A stretch of 64,000 bases of DNA from Mycoplana rhizolycopersici (GCF_013378445.1 NZ_JABXYK010000016.1:32355-96354); one strand, 5' to 3'; counted from the stretch's first letter, positions 32,866-41,562 are shown. Notes: generated from the letters alone by a model not told the origin. Program-made: numbers and translations.

Positions 32866-34697
32866 CGGAGCTGACCCTTCGCGCTCGACGCCGAGACCGT
32901 AACGGTGTCCGCAGTGATCTCGCCCACAAGTCGAGTGTCTTGGACTTCTTGGTTGTCCCGGTCCAGAAACAGCATCGTCGGCGGCCCGACGACCTGCAGC
33001 TCCTTCATTAACGACTGGTTTGCCTCGGTGATCTCGCTGAGATCGACCGAGACCAGACGGACGCCGTCGAGCGCGTCTGCCACGGTCGCGTCCGGAAGAA
33101 CGGACCGCTCGATCACCCGGCAAGTGACGCACCAGTCGGCCGTGAAGTAGACAAGCGTGGGGGCGGCGGGCCCATCGGCTTTCAGCAACGAGGACAGATC
33201 GGCTGCCGAGGCGATGGACTGGAACGAGTCCTTGCCGATCACTCTCGCGGGTGTCGCGTCTCCGGAGCGTGCGGCAGCAATCGTCGCGAGAGGCTTCAAA
33301 GGGTCCGTCGCGCCGGAGAGGCCGCCAATCCCCAGGATGACGCCGTAGAGACCCGCCAACATGCCCGCGGATTTGGCAAGCCGTGCAGCGCCACCGGCCT
33401 CGGGTCGCATCTGATCGAAAGCTCCTATGAAGACTGCGAAGGTGATCGCCAGAACGGACCACAACAGAAGACCAGCTCCGGCAGGCAGCAGACGGTCCAC
33501 GAGCCAGACGGCGGTGGCGACGAAGAGGAAGCCGAAGACCTGCCGGACACGTTCCATCCATTGTCCTGCACGGGGAAGGAGGCCCGACCCGAAGGTTCCC
33601 ATCAGGATCAGCGGGATGCCCTTGCCGACGCCGAGCGCAAACAGGGCCGTCGCGCCGAGGACGACGTCTCCTGTCTGCGCAATGTACAGAAGCGCGCCCG
33701 CCAACGGAGCCGTGACGCAGGGGCCAATGACCAGAGCGGATGAAAACCCCAGTGCCGCGGAAGACATTAGGGAGCCTCCGCGGTGCGCGGCAACCCGGTT
33801 CCTGAGAAAGGACGGAAGCTGCAGTTCGAACAGCCCGAAACTGGAGAGTGCCAGAGCTACGAAGATGGCTGCAACCAAGAGCGTCGCAGTAGTAGACTGT
33901 AGTGCGATCTGGAAGCTCTGGCCCCACCATGCAGCGACCACGCCGAAGAGACTGAAGGCCGCTGCAAGAGCGAGGACGTAAGTCGATGACAGGGCGAATC
34001 CACGTCCGGTCGACAGGCTCTCGCCTTCCCTCGTCAGTGTCGCTGCCAGGATCGGGTACATGGGAAACACGCATGGCGTAAAGGCCAGCAGGACGCCAAG
34101 ACCGAGGAAGCCGACAATCAGGAAGAGGACGCCGCCGCGGTCGAGGAGAGAACCGACCACACCGTTGGTTGACTGGTCCGAGATGCGGATGCTGGAGCTG
34201 TCGGCGGCTTTCGGCGCCTTGGACACGAGAGGAAAGGCTGCCTGCGATTGAAGCGCAGTCTGGAGACCAGATTTTCCTGTGTCCGACTTGGGTTCAAGCG
34301 TCGCTGCGTCGATCTCGACGGTCGTCGGCGGGTAGCAGAGGCCGCCATCCTGGCAGCCTTGGTAGGTCACGTTCAAAGAGCCCGTGACCGGCCCGGCGAC
34401 CGTGGCCGTGGCAGTGCCGTAGTAGACTTCGGTGCTTCCGTACCCTGGATCCTCCTTGATGACACCCGGTGGAGTTGCCATTTCGAGAGGCTTGCCGCCG
34501 ACGCCGGTCACACTCAGGTATTCCCGGTAGAGGTAGTAGCCGTCCTCGAGCTGCCATCTTATTGCGATGTCGGAACCATCGCGGCCAGCCTCCATGCGGA
34601 AAGCCTGATCCATGGGGAGCGGCGTTTCGATGGCTAACGCCACGGCCGACACAGCTATGGTCGCGAGGAAACATGACGCCGACAGGAAGAAACGCAA
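32862..34697 (-). CDS. dsbD: Thiol:disulfide interchange protein DsbD
   Basis: A 611-residue protein with all three DsbD parts: a signal peptide and periplasmic alpha domain with CQDGGLCYPP, an eight-helix membrane beta domain with the paired cysteines in FTPCVFPMYPI and VIGPCVTAPL, and a C-terminal thioredoxin gamma domain with FTADWCVTCRVIER. It moves electrons from cytoplasmic thioredoxin to periplasmic proteins. First gene of the leftward redox operon; a CTTAAG box lies 47 bp upstream, shared with the divergent response-regulator gene. Confidence 0.93.
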   Translation of the reverse strand: MRFFLSASCFLATIAVSAVALAIETPLPMDQAFRMEAGRDGSDIAIRWQLEDGYYLYREYLSVTGVGGKPLEMATPPGVIKEDPGYGSTEVYYGTATATVAGPVTGSLNVTYQGCQDGGLCYPPTTVEIDAATLEPKSDTGKSGLQTALQSQAAFPLVSKAPKAADSSSIRISDQSTNGVVGSLLDRGGVLFLIVGFLGLGVLLAFTPCVFPMYPILAATLTREGESLSTGRGFALSSTYVLALAAAFSLFGVVAAWWGQSFQIALQSTTATLLVAAIFVALALSSFGLFELQLPSFLRNRVAAHRGGSLMSSAALGFSSALVIGPCVTAPLAGALLYIAQTGDVVLGATALFALGVGKGIPLILMGTFGSGLLPRAGQWMERVRQVFGFLFVATAVWLVDRLLPAGAGLLLWSVLAITFAVFIGAFDQMRPEAGGAARLAKSAGMLAGLYGVILGIGGLSGATDPLKPLATIAAARSGDATPARVIGKDSFQSIASAADLSSLLKADGPAAPTLVYFTADWCVTCRVIERSVLPDATVADALDGVRLVSVDLSEITEANQSLMKELQVVGPPTMLFLDRDNQEVQDTRLVGEITADTVTVSASSAKGQLR

Positions 34698-34743
34698 AGG
34701 GCTGCTCCGTTGGTTGGGTTGGAGCGGCGGTCTCTCCTCCCAA

Positions 34744-34762
34744 CCTTAAGGCAGCCTTAAGG
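34744..34762. promoter_or_regulatory. CTTAAG box 2, between dsbD and the response regulator
   Basis: CCTTAAGGCAGCCTTAAGG in the 105-bp divergent gap: two exact CCTTAAGG units 11 bp apart. It is positioned to control both the dsbD operon and the regulator itself (autoregulation). Confidence 0.75.
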
Positions 34763-34802
34763 TGGCGGGCGCAGGGAGGATGCGAAGCTAGACGAGGATG
34801 TG

Positions 34803-35465
34803 ATGCGGCTACTTGTGCTGGAAGATGACGAGATCCTGCTGGACGGCTTGAAGGTCGGGCTGCAGATGTGCGGCTTCACGGTGGACGCCGTGACATCGGT
34901 TGCCGACGCCGACGCGGCCATCGAGGCCGATCGCTTCGACGCGATCATACTCGACCTCATGCTCCCTGACGGATCAGGCCTCGATGTGCTGTCGCGGATG
35001 CGCCGCTCCGGCGATCGCACGCCAGTTCTCCTCCTGACGGCAAAGGACGAGGTCGCGGATAAGATTGCGGGACTGGATTCAGGGGCAGACGACTATCTCG
35101 GCAAGCCATTCGATCTCGACGAGGTTGCGGCCCGTCTGCGCGCCATTGTCCGCCGTGGGCATGGTCGTGCGGCAGGCCTTCTGGAGTGGAATGACATAAG
35201 CCTCGACCCGGCACGCATGTCCGCATCGCGCGACGGGATGACGATCTCCCTTTCCCGACGGGAGTTCGTGATCCTGCAGGCGTTGATGGAGACGCCGGGT
35301 GTCATCCTGTCGCGGTCGAACCTCGAGGAGAAGCTCTATGGGTGGCAGGAGGAAATCGAGAGCAATACCGTCGAGGTTCACATCCACAAGCTGCGATCCA
35401 AGCTCGGTGCGTCATTCATCGAGACCGTGCGTGGCGCGGGCTACCGGTTGAGGACATTGCAATGA
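34803..35465 (+). CDS. OmpR-family response regulator of the redox island
   Basis: A 220-residue response regulator: acidic pocket EDD (7-9), phospho-acceptor Asp51 (IILDLMLPDG), Thr/Lys switch (LLTAKD, GKPF), and a C-terminal winged helix (LSRREFVILQALMETPGVILSRSNLEEKLYG, TVEVHIHKLRSKLG). ATG 34803 is preferred over GTG 34800. It is transcribed away from dsbD and overlaps the kinase gene. Its likely sites are the three CTTAAG boxes. Confidence 0.92.
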   Translation: MRLLVLEDDEILLDGLKVGLQMCGFTVDAVTSVADADAAIEADRFDAIILDLMLPDGSGLDVLSRMRRSGDRTPVLLLTAKDEVADKIAGLDSGADDYLGKPFDLDEVAARLRAIVRRGHGRAAGLLEWNDISLDPARMSASRDGMTISLSRREFVILQALMETPGVILSRSNLEEKLYGWQEEIESNTVEVHIHKLRSKLGASFIETVRGAGYRLRTLQ

Positions 35466-36853
35466 ATTCCATACGGATCAGACTGTTTGCGATCCTGCTG
35501 GCCACGACCGGCGCCGTCTGGCTTTTCGCCGCGGCCTGGATCTACGCAAGCACGCAAGCCGAAGTCGAGCGGGTGCTTGACGCACGTTTGATGGAAGCGG
35601 CACGCATGGTGAGCTCGCTCATCACGGATCACCGGATCGAACCGTCTGCGGCGGTAGACGCTGCAATCGCGAATGCTCCGCCTCCACCGTTCAAGCAAGC
35701 TGACGGCAGCTACAGCCGCCAGCTCTCCTGCCAGATCTGGTCGCTTCAGGGCAGCCTCGTCAGCCGCTCCGAGAGTGCGCCCGCAACTTCGCTTGCCAGC
35801 CATACGGATGGCTTCGAAGAAACTGAGATCGACGGAGAACGGTGGCGTGTCTACGCGGTCGTCAACCCGACGCTCGGCGTTCGTGTTCTGGTCGGCGACA
35901 GCCTTGAGATACGCGACCGACTCATCGGCGACGTCATCAAAGGGCTTCTTGTTCCCGGCATCGTCATCCTCCCCGTCTTGGCGGTGTTGATCTGGGTCAG
36001 CGTCGGCCGCGGTCTTGCCCCACTGACGCGCATTGCCGAGGGACTTGCCGGGCGTTCCGCATCTGAACTCCATCCGATCGATGACGGAACCGTGCCGCGG
36101 GAAGTGCGGCCGGTCATTCGAGCGCTGAACAGCCTGTTCGGCCGCGTGGCCGAAGCCCGTGACCGGGAGCAAAGCTTTACCGCCTATGCTGCGCATGAAC
36201 TGAAGACGCCGCTTGCTGGTCTCAAGACCCAGGCGCAGATCGCTCTCAGGACCGACGACTCCACGATCCAGCGCGAGGCCCTTTCCCGTATCTCCACAAG
36301 TGTCGACCGAACCAGCCGGATGGTCCGTCAGCTTATTGATCTTGCCGCCGTCGATGCCTCGCAGGGCGCCGCCAAGGATGAGCCAGTCGACGTTGCAGTA
36401 CTTGTTGGCGAGATCGCTTCGGAACTGGAGACGCAGCTAGCGGCTAACGAAGTTCACGTCGCGGTGGAGTTCGCAGATCGAGCCCGGCAGCCGGCAGTTC
36501 TTGAGGCCGACAGAATCCTCCTGCGTCTGGCGATCCGAAACCTGCTCGAGAACGCAGTTCAGCACTCGCCGAAGGGGGCAGAGGTCAGGTGCCGGGTCAG
36601 CGCAAGTCAAAGCGAGGTCGTTGTCGAGATCCTAGACCAAGGGCCGGGAATTACGGTTGCCGATGAGGCGCGGGTGACGGAACGCTTCTTCAGAGGGTCG
36701 ACGGCCTCTGGTCATGGAAGCGGCCTCGGATTGTCGATCGTCCAGATGGCGCTCGATCGTCTCGGCGGCAACCTGACGTTTGAGAGAGGCGGTACATGGT
36801 TCGTCGCGAGAGCGTGCTTCCCATCTGACCGCCTCAGACGCGCGTCCAGTTGA
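35462..36853 (+). CDS. Sensor histidine kinase of the redox island
   Basis: A 463-residue kinase with TM1 (about 8-30), a periplasmic sensor region of about 125 residues, TM2 (VPGIVILPVLAVLIWVSVG), HAMP linker, dimerisation helix with His245 (YAAHELKTPLAGL), and an ATP-binding domain with N box (RNLLENAVQH), G1 (DQGPGI) and G2 (GSGLGLSIV). The periplasmic part contains one Cys (RQLSCQIWSLQG), a possible redox sensor residue. Start ATG 35462 overlaps the regulator stop. Confidence 0.92.
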   Translation: MNSIRIRLFAILLATTGAVWLFAAAWIYASTQAEVERVLDARLMEAARMVSSLITDHRIEPSAAVDAAIANAPPPPFKQADGSYSRQLSCQIWSLQGSLVSRSESAPATSLASHTDGFEETEIDGERWRVYAVVNPTLGVRVLVGDSLEIRDRLIGDVIKGLLVPGIVILPVLAVLIWVSVGRGLAPLTRIAEGLAGRSASELHPIDDGTVPREVRPVIRALNSLFGRVAEARDREQSFTAYAAHELKTPLAGLKTQAQIALRTDDSTIQREALSRISTSVDRTSRMVRQLIDLAAVDASQGAAKDEPVDVAVLVGEIASELETQLAANEVHVAVEFADRARQPAVLEADRILLRLAIRNLLENAVQHSPKGAEVRCRVSASQSEVVVEILDQGPGITVADEARVTERFFRGSTASGHGSGLGLSIVQMALDRLGGNLTFERGGTWFVARACFPSDRLRRASS

Positions 36854-37046
36854 AGCATCCGGCTGGGAAGATGGAGTTGCTGATCAGGATCGCGCCGTGA
36901 TCGTAGAACCGCTTCACATCCCCTCCAGCAGACATGTCGACGGCCCAGACCATGTCGGAGGCGTCGGACCACAGGAGGCGCCCGCCGCTTGCTTCGAGCC
37001 CTTGCATCGCCTGTGCGCCGGTGGAGCCAGGGCCGAACACGATCAT
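36834..37046 (-). CDS. Small hypothetical protein
   Basis: A 70-residue protein from ATG 37046, overlapping the DUF2243 gene by 4 bp and the kinase 3' end by 20 bp (convergent). The sequence (IVFGPGSTGAQAMQGLEASGGRLLWSDASDMVWAVDMSAGGDVKRFY) looks like a small alpha/beta domain. No family recognised. Confidence 0.6.
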   Translation of the reverse strand: MIVFGPGSTGAQAMQGLEASGGRLLWSDASDMVWAVDMSAGGDVKRFYDHGAILISNSIFPAGCFNWTRV

Positions 37047-37636
37047 GATAGTTCCCTCATTTGGCGCGGTAGCGCGGCGAGAGGCCCGGCGATCACGACT
37101 GCCAAGGCCAGTCCGACCGGCTCCTTCGAAATCCGGCGCCCGTCGCCTCTCATGCCGTTCCGGCGCAAGTAGGCCCCCAGGGCGAGAGGCACTAGGCCGA
37201 AAACGACGAACCAAAGGAGATCCCAGAACAATTGGTTTTCCACGTCCATACGGATCCGGTGAATCCCGAGTATCCAGTGGGAAAGAACGCTGTCGAGAAT
37301 GTGCCAGACGCCGAAGCCGATCAACGCGCTTGCGAAGAGGAGCCTGTCTGCTCCGCGAGCAGCAAAAGAGTGTCTCGACCGCCACAGAAGCCAAAGCCCC
37401 GCCGCGGCAATCACATACATCAGCGCGTGGAAGAGTCCGTCTGTCAGGATCAGGACGCGAATGTCTTGACGTGCTTCTTCGATGCTGCTCAGGAGATGAT
37501 GCCATTGCAGGATCTGGTGAAGCAGTATTCCGTCGAAGAAGCCGCCCAGCCCGAAACCAAGCGCATAACCCGACCATATCAGTGTCGCGGGGAAGTTCTG
37601 CTTGTCACTTTCGTTCGGTCTGATGGCTGCCGTCAT
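37043..37636 (-). CDS. DUF2243 membrane protein
   Basis: A 197-residue membrane protein with about four helices and the DUF2243 signature (GGFFDGILLHQILQWHHLLS, DGLFHALMYV, GFGVWHILDSVLSHWILGIHRIR). The conserved His residues could bind a metal or haem. Function is unknown; the family is often found with metal-resistance or sulfur genes. It overlaps both neighbours, forming an operon 38085 to 36834. Confidence 0.85.
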   Translation of the reverse strand: MTAAIRPNESDKQNFPATLIWSGYALGFGLGGFFDGILLHQILQWHHLLSSIEEARQDIRVLILTDGLFHALMYVIAAAGLWLLWRSRHSFAARGADRLLFASALIGFGVWHILDSVLSHWILGIHRIRMDVENQLFWDLLWFVVFGLVPLALGAYLRRNGMRGDGRRISKEPVGLALAVVIAGPLAALPRQMRELS

Positions 37637-38085
37637 GCCCCGCCTCGTCTGATCCCTACAGCTCGAAGGACGATGTCGAGCTCGTTGCCGCCCTTGACGT
37701 CGAAATCACCTCTAAGCGCCTTCAGCGCATAGCGCTCCTGATTAATCTCCTCCGCCGTGCGGAAGCCGAGCCGACGCAGTATCGGCAGCGGAGGGCACCA
37801 GCCTTGCATGGCGTGCTGGAAGAGGAAGCCGGTTACGATCGCCGGAAGTGCAAGCCACCTTCGATCCACCGTGGCCGCAAGCATCGTTCCCGTGAATGCC
37901 AAAGTGGAAGCATTCGCCTCGAGCGTGCGCTCGATATCCCATTCCCGATCGATTTCGGCCAGCCTCGTTGCGATCTGGTCGGGGTGGGTTTCGTAGTAGG
38001 CGAGCCTTTCTTCCAACTGCCTACGAAGACGGTCGTTGATCTCGTCGGATGTCTGGGCGCTGACCCGGCTTGCTGTCGTGGCCAT
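37633..38085 (-). CDS. DUF2892-domain membrane protein
   Basis: ATG 38085 has AGGAG 8 nt upstream. The 150-residue product has a charged helical N part (DRLRRQLEERLAYYETHPDQIATRLAEIDREWDIERTLE) and then a DUF2892-type pair of short hydrophobic helices (ANASTLAFTGTMLAATV, WLALPAIVTGFLFQHAMQGWCPPLPILRRLG). The GWCPP motif is typical and resembles the membrane part of YgaP. It is divergent from blh and probably also under BigR or sulfur control. Confidence 0.82.
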   Translation of the reverse strand: MATTASRVSAQTSDEINDRLRRQLEERLAYYETHPDQIATRLAEIDREWDIERTLEANASTLAFTGTMLAATVDRRWLALPAIVTGFLFQHAMQGWCPPLPILRRLGFRTAEEINQERYALKALRGDFDVKGGNELDIVLRAVGIRRGGA

Positions 38086-38160
38086 GGTTTTGATCTCCTC
38101 TGCGCGGGAACCACAGGGGGAGAACAAAATTCCGTCACACACCTTGAAGGAGAATCAATA

Positions 38161-38174
38161 TATAATATATTATA
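38161..38174. promoter_or_regulatory. BigR-type operator, 14-bp palindrome TATAATATATTATA
   Basis: A perfect AT-rich palindrome in the divergent gap between the DUF2892 gene and blh. The operators described for BigR (ArsR-family, Xylella and Agrobacterium) are AT-rich palindromes of this kind. It overlaps likely -10 sequences. Confidence 0.8.
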
Positions 38175-38203
38175 ACGTATCTCGAAGTGAGAAGGAGCTG
38201 TTC

Positions 38204-39502
38204 ATGACTGTCACCAGAATTTCCGAGAAATTGTCTGTTGCGCCGCAGCCAAGCATCGAGGACATCCAGTCGCTACGCGACAAGGGGTTCGAGACGCTCA
38301 TCAACAACCGACCGGACGACGAGGAGTCGGCACAGCCAGGAACGGAAGCAGAAGCACAGGAAGCAAAGCATTGCGACCTGTCATACACGTTCATCCCGGT
38401 CACGGGCGGCACGATCACCGAGGCCGACGTGCGCGCTTTCCAGCGTGCCGTCGATCAATCGGAAGGTCCGGTCTTCGCCCACTGCAAGACCGGCACCCGT
38501 TCGCTCACCCTCTACCTTATCGGAGAGGTCCTTGACGGTCGCATGTCTGCCGACGAGGTGGTCGAGTTCGGACGCAGTCGCGGCTTTGACACGGGCGCCG
38601 CTGACGCATGGCTTCAGAAGCACGCCGAACGCAGGCCGCAGGTGAAGGGCTTCTTCGACAAGCGCACCTGGAGCGTCCAGTACGTGGTCTCCGATCCGGC
38701 GACCAGCAAGTGCGCCATCATCGACCCCGTCCTCGACTTCGACGAGAAGGCAGGCGCGACGGCGACCATCAACGCCGACGCCATCCTCGACTACGTCCGC
38801 AAGGAGGGGCTCACCGTCGAGTGGATCCTCGACACCCATCCCCATGCCGACCACTTCTCTGCCGCTCACTATCTGAAGGAGAAGACTGGCGCGCAGACGG
38901 CGATCGGCGAGCGCGTCGTGGATGTCCAGAAGCTGTGGAAGGGCATCTACAACTGGCCCGAGCTTGCCACCGACGGCTCGCAGTGGGACCGGCTGTTCGC
39001 CCATGGCGAGATGTTCAAGGTGGGATCGATCGATGCGAAGGTGATGCTTTCGCCTGGACATACGCTCGCCTCCATCACCTATGTGATCGGCGACGCCGCC
39101 TTCGTCCACGACACGCTCTTCATGCCGGACAGCGGCACGGCGCGCGCCGACTTTCCGGGCGGCGACGCCCGCGTCCTTTGGAAGTCGATCCAGGACATCC
39201 TCGCGCTACCGGACGAAACGCGGATCTTTACGGGCCACGATTATCAGCCGGACGGCCGGGCACCGCGTTGGGAAAGCACGGTGGCCGAACAGAAGAAATC
39301 CAACCCGCATCTGGCCGGCGTGACGGAAGAAGAGTTCGTGGCGCTGAGGACGAAGCGCGACAAGACGCTGCCGATGCCGAAGCTCATCCTCCATGCCCTG
39401 CAGGTGAACATCCGCGGCGGCCGCCTGCCGGAGCCGGAAGCGAACGGCAAGCGCTACCTCAAGTTTCCGCTCGATGCCCTGCAGGGAGCAGCATGGGAAT
39501 GA
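38204..39502 (+). CDS. blh: Bifunctional sulfur transferase/persulfide dioxygenase Blh
   Basis: A 432-residue protein with an N-terminal DUF442/phosphatase-like sulfurtransferase domain (LRDKGFETLINNRPDDE, active Cys in FAHCKTGTRS) and an ETHE1-like metallo-beta-lactamase domain (DTHPHADHFSAAHYLKEKTGA, LSPGHTLASI, FTGHDY). It oxidises glutathione persulfide and handles H2S. Start ATG 38204 has GAAGGAG. The operon order blh-bigR-yeeE-yeeE-tauE is that of rhizobial bigR operons. Confidence 0.93.
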   Translation: MTVTRISEKLSVAPQPSIEDIQSLRDKGFETLINNRPDDEESAQPGTEAEAQEAKHCDLSYTFIPVTGGTITEADVRAFQRAVDQSEGPVFAHCKTGTRSLTLYLIGEVLDGRMSADEVVEFGRSRGFDTGAADAWLQKHAERRPQVKGFFDKRTWSVQYVVSDPATSKCAIIDPVLDFDEKAGATATINADAILDYVRKEGLTVEWILDTHPHADHFSAAHYLKEKTGAQTAIGERVVDVQKLWKGIYNWPELATDGSQWDRLFAHGEMFKVGSIDAKVMLSPGHTLASITYVIGDAAFVHDTLFMPDSGTARADFPGGDARVLWKSIQDILALPDETRIFTGHDYQPDGRAPRWESTVAEQKKSNPHLAGVTEEEFVALRTKRDKTLPMPKLILHALQVNIRGGRLPEPEANGKRYLKFPLDALQGAAWE

Positions 39503-39840
39503 GTGCCGAACTGAAAGCTATGTTGAAGGCGGGACTTTCGACAGCCGAGATGGCGAGCCGGGCGGGGGAGGTGGCAAACCTCCTGAAGACACTATCGCAT
39601 CCTGCGCGGCTGATGATCGTCTGCACGCTCGTTGAGGGTAGTTATTCGGTGGGCGAGCTTGAAGAAAAGCTCGACCTCCACCAGCCTCATTTGTCGCAGC
39701 ACCTGACAGTGCTGCGCGGCTCCGGCATCGTCGAAACCCGCCGGGAAGGGAAACAGATCTTTTATTCTCTAACAGAGGAGAAGGCCGCCCAACTGGTTGC
39801 CGCCCTCTATGAAATCTTCTGCGTGGAGAACCAGAAATGA
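39493..39840 (+). CDS. bigR: BigR, ArsR-family sulfide/redox repressor
   Basis: A 115-residue winged-helix repressor (LSHPARLMIVCTLVEGSYSVGELEEKLDLHQPHLSQHLTVLRGSGIV). Cys44 and Cys110 are 66 residues apart, as the redox pair of BigR that forms a disulfide or polysulfide bridge and releases DNA. It overlaps blh and the next gene. The target is the palindrome at 38161-38174. Confidence 0.9.
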   Translation: MGMSAELKAMLKAGLSTAEMASRAGEVANLLKTLSHPARLMIVCTLVEGSYSVGELEEKLDLHQPHLSQHLTVLRGSGIVETRREGKQIFYSLTEEKAAQLVAALYEIFCVENQK

Positions 39841-40247
39841 GCGCGTATCTCACATCATTGGCCGGAGGCATGCTGATCGGTGCATCGGCCGTCATGCTCC
39901 TGCTCCTCAACGGGCGGATCGCCGGCATCAGCGGGATTGTCGGCCGTCTCGCCCAGGGCGTCGGCCTGACCACCAACCTCGCCTTCGTGCTTGGCCTGCT
40001 GCTAGGACCGCTCGCCTACCTGTCAATCTTCGACGGCTGGCCGACAGTGGAGATCACGGTAGGGTGGCCGCTGATCATTATCGCCGGTCTGCTCGTCGGC
40101 TTCGGCTCGCGCATGGGATCCGGCTGCACCAGCGGCCACGGCGTCCTCGGCCTGGCGCGCCTGTCTCCGCGATCCATGGCTGCGGTCGCGACATTCCTCA
40201 CTTCCGGCGCAGTGGCCGTCACAGTTCTGAGAGGTTTCGGACTATGA
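39837..40247 (+). CDS. YeeE/YedE family sulfur transport protein, first half
   Basis: A 136-residue membrane protein with four hydrophobic segments and the motif GSRMGSGCTSGHGVLGLARLS, whose Cys is the thiosulfate/sulfur-transfer residue of the YeeE family. With the next gene it makes a two-subunit version of the transporter. It overlaps bigR and the next gene by 4 bp each. Confidence 0.9.
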   Translation: MSAYLTSLAGGMLIGASAVMLLLLNGRIAGISGIVGRLAQGVGLTTNLAFVLGLLLGPLAYLSIFDGWPTVEITVGWPLIIIAGLLVGFGSRMGSGCTSGHGVLGLARLSPRSMAAVATFLTSGAVAVTVLRGFGL

Positions 40248-40675
40248 ACAGGAACGTCTACCAGTTAGGAGCCGCTCTCGCCTCCGGCATCGTCTTCGGT
40301 TTCGGCCTGTCCCTCTCCGGAATGCTGAACCCGGCCCGCGTCCAGGGCTTCCTCGACGTCTTCGGCGCCTGGGATCCGAGCCTTGCCTTCGTCCTCGGCG
40401 GCGCCGTCGTCGTCGCCTTCATCGGCGTGCAGGTGATGAAGCGGATGCGCCATCCCGCTTTCGACGACAGCTTCCATGTCCCCACGAGCCGCAGGATCGA
40501 CGCACCGCTGATAATAGGGTCGGCCCTCTTCGGCCTCGGCTGGGGGATCGGCGGCTTCTGCCCCGGCCCGGCGGTCGCTTCCTTGTCGATGGGCATCCCA
40601 CAGACGGTCCTGTTCGTTGTCGCCATGCTGGTCGGAATGACCTTGCATGACAGGGTGTGGAGCAGACGGACATGA
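40244..40675 (+). CDS. YeeE/YedE family sulfur transport protein, second half
   Basis: A 143-residue membrane protein with the second YeeE repeat (SGIVFGFGLSLSGMLNPARVQGFLDVFGAWDPSLAFV and GLGWGIGGFCPGPAVASLS). The Cys of GFCPGPA is the family's conserved residue. Coupled to the first half by ATGA overlap. Confidence 0.9.
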   Translation: MNRNVYQLGAALASGIVFGFGLSLSGMLNPARVQGFLDVFGAWDPSLAFVLGGAVVVAFIGVQVMKRMRHPAFDDSFHVPTSRRIDAPLIIGSALFGLGWGIGGFCPGPAVASLSMGIPQTVLFVVAMLVGMTLHDRVWSRRT

Positions 40676-41454
40676 GCGCCTCAATCCTTACGGCGGTCGG
40701 CTCCGGCGGGATCGTTGGATTCATGCTCGGCCTGCTCGGCGGCGGCGGGTCGATCCTGGCGACGCCGCTGCTCCTCTACGTCGTCGGCGTCACGCAGCCG
40801 CACATTGCCATAGGAACGGGGGCGCTTGCGGTTTCGGTCAACGCCTTCGCGAACTTTGCCACCCACGCGATAAAGGGTCACGTCTGGTGGCGCTGCGCTG
40901 CAGTCTTTTCCGCGCTCGGCGTCGTCGGCGCACTTGCAGGCTCGAGCCTTGGCAAGGCCATGGATGGCGATCGGCTGATCTTCCTGTTTGGCATCCTGAT
41001 GGTCGTCGTCGGCGTCCTGATGTTGAAGCCCAGGAAACCGGCGTCGGCAGAATGCCGCCCGGTCGACCTCAGGATGTGCCTGGTCACAGCGGCCGTCGCG
41101 CTCGCCGCCGGTGCCGCTTCCGGCTTCTTCGGCATCGGCGGAGGGTTCCTCATCGTTCCCGGCTTGATGCTGGCGACGGGCATGCCGATGATCAACGCGA
41201 TCGGCACATCGCTCCTCTCCGTCGGGGTGTTTGGCCTCGCCACCGCCCTGAACTATGCCGCCTCCGGCTTGGTGGACTGGTGGCTTGCCGCTGAGTTCAT
41301 TGGCGGCGGCATCGTCGGCGGCGTGCTCGGCATGCTGCTCGCCACACGGCTGAGCGCCTACAAGAACATCCTCAACCGCCTGTTCGCGGCCCTCGTACTC
41401 GTGGTGGCGGCCTACATCCTCTATCGAAACTGGGGGACCTTATGGACCGGCTGA
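40672..41454 (+). CDS. TauE/SafE family sulfite/sulfonate exporter
   Basis: A 260-residue membrane protein from ATG 40672 with the twin TauE repeats (GIVGFMLGLLGGGGSILATPLL and GAASGFFGIGGGFLIVPGLM). It probably exports sulfite formed from persulfide oxidation by Blh. Last gene of the bigR operon; it overlaps the preceding gene by 4 bp. Confidence 0.9.
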   Translation: MSASILTAVGSGGIVGFMLGLLGGGGSILATPLLLYVVGVTQPHIAIGTGALAVSVNAFANFATHAIKGHVWWRCAAVFSALGVVGALAGSSLGKAMDGDRLIFLFGILMVVVGVLMLKPRKPASAECRPVDLRMCLVTAAVALAAGAASGFFGIGGGFLIVPGLMLATGMPMINAIGTSLLSVGVFGLATALNYAASGLVDWWLAAEFIGGGIVGGVLGMLLATRLSAYKNILNRLFAALVLVVAAYILYRNWGTLWTG

Positions 41455-41507
41455 GGCAGCAGCACATCCCATAGCTGCAACTCCTGGCATATTCACAATG
41501 GCCGCTG

Positions 41508-41526
41508 CCTTAAGCCTGCCTTAAGG
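41508..41526 (+). promoter_or_regulatory. CTTAAG box 3, upstream of dsbG
   Basis: CCTTAAGCCTGCCTTAAGG, the same two half-sites with the same 11-bp period as boxes 1 and 2, 36 bp before the dsbG-like gene. Confidence 0.72.
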
Positions 41527-41562
41527 TGAGCAGGTCAAGCGAGGGCTTTTGAAGGAACCAAA

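Noticed and set aside
32866..34074. N-terminal extension that would make the TlpA-like protein 674 residues
   Set aside because: The extension lies wholly inside dsbD in another frame and is Arg-rich, as expected of a shadow in GC-rich DNA. The ATG at 32865 has the membrane domain directly after it.
38608..39492. Long plus-strand frame upstream of bigR giving a 410-aa protein
   Set aside because: It overlaps blh out of frame and is Arg/His-rich shadow sequence; only the last 115 residues form the BigR protein.
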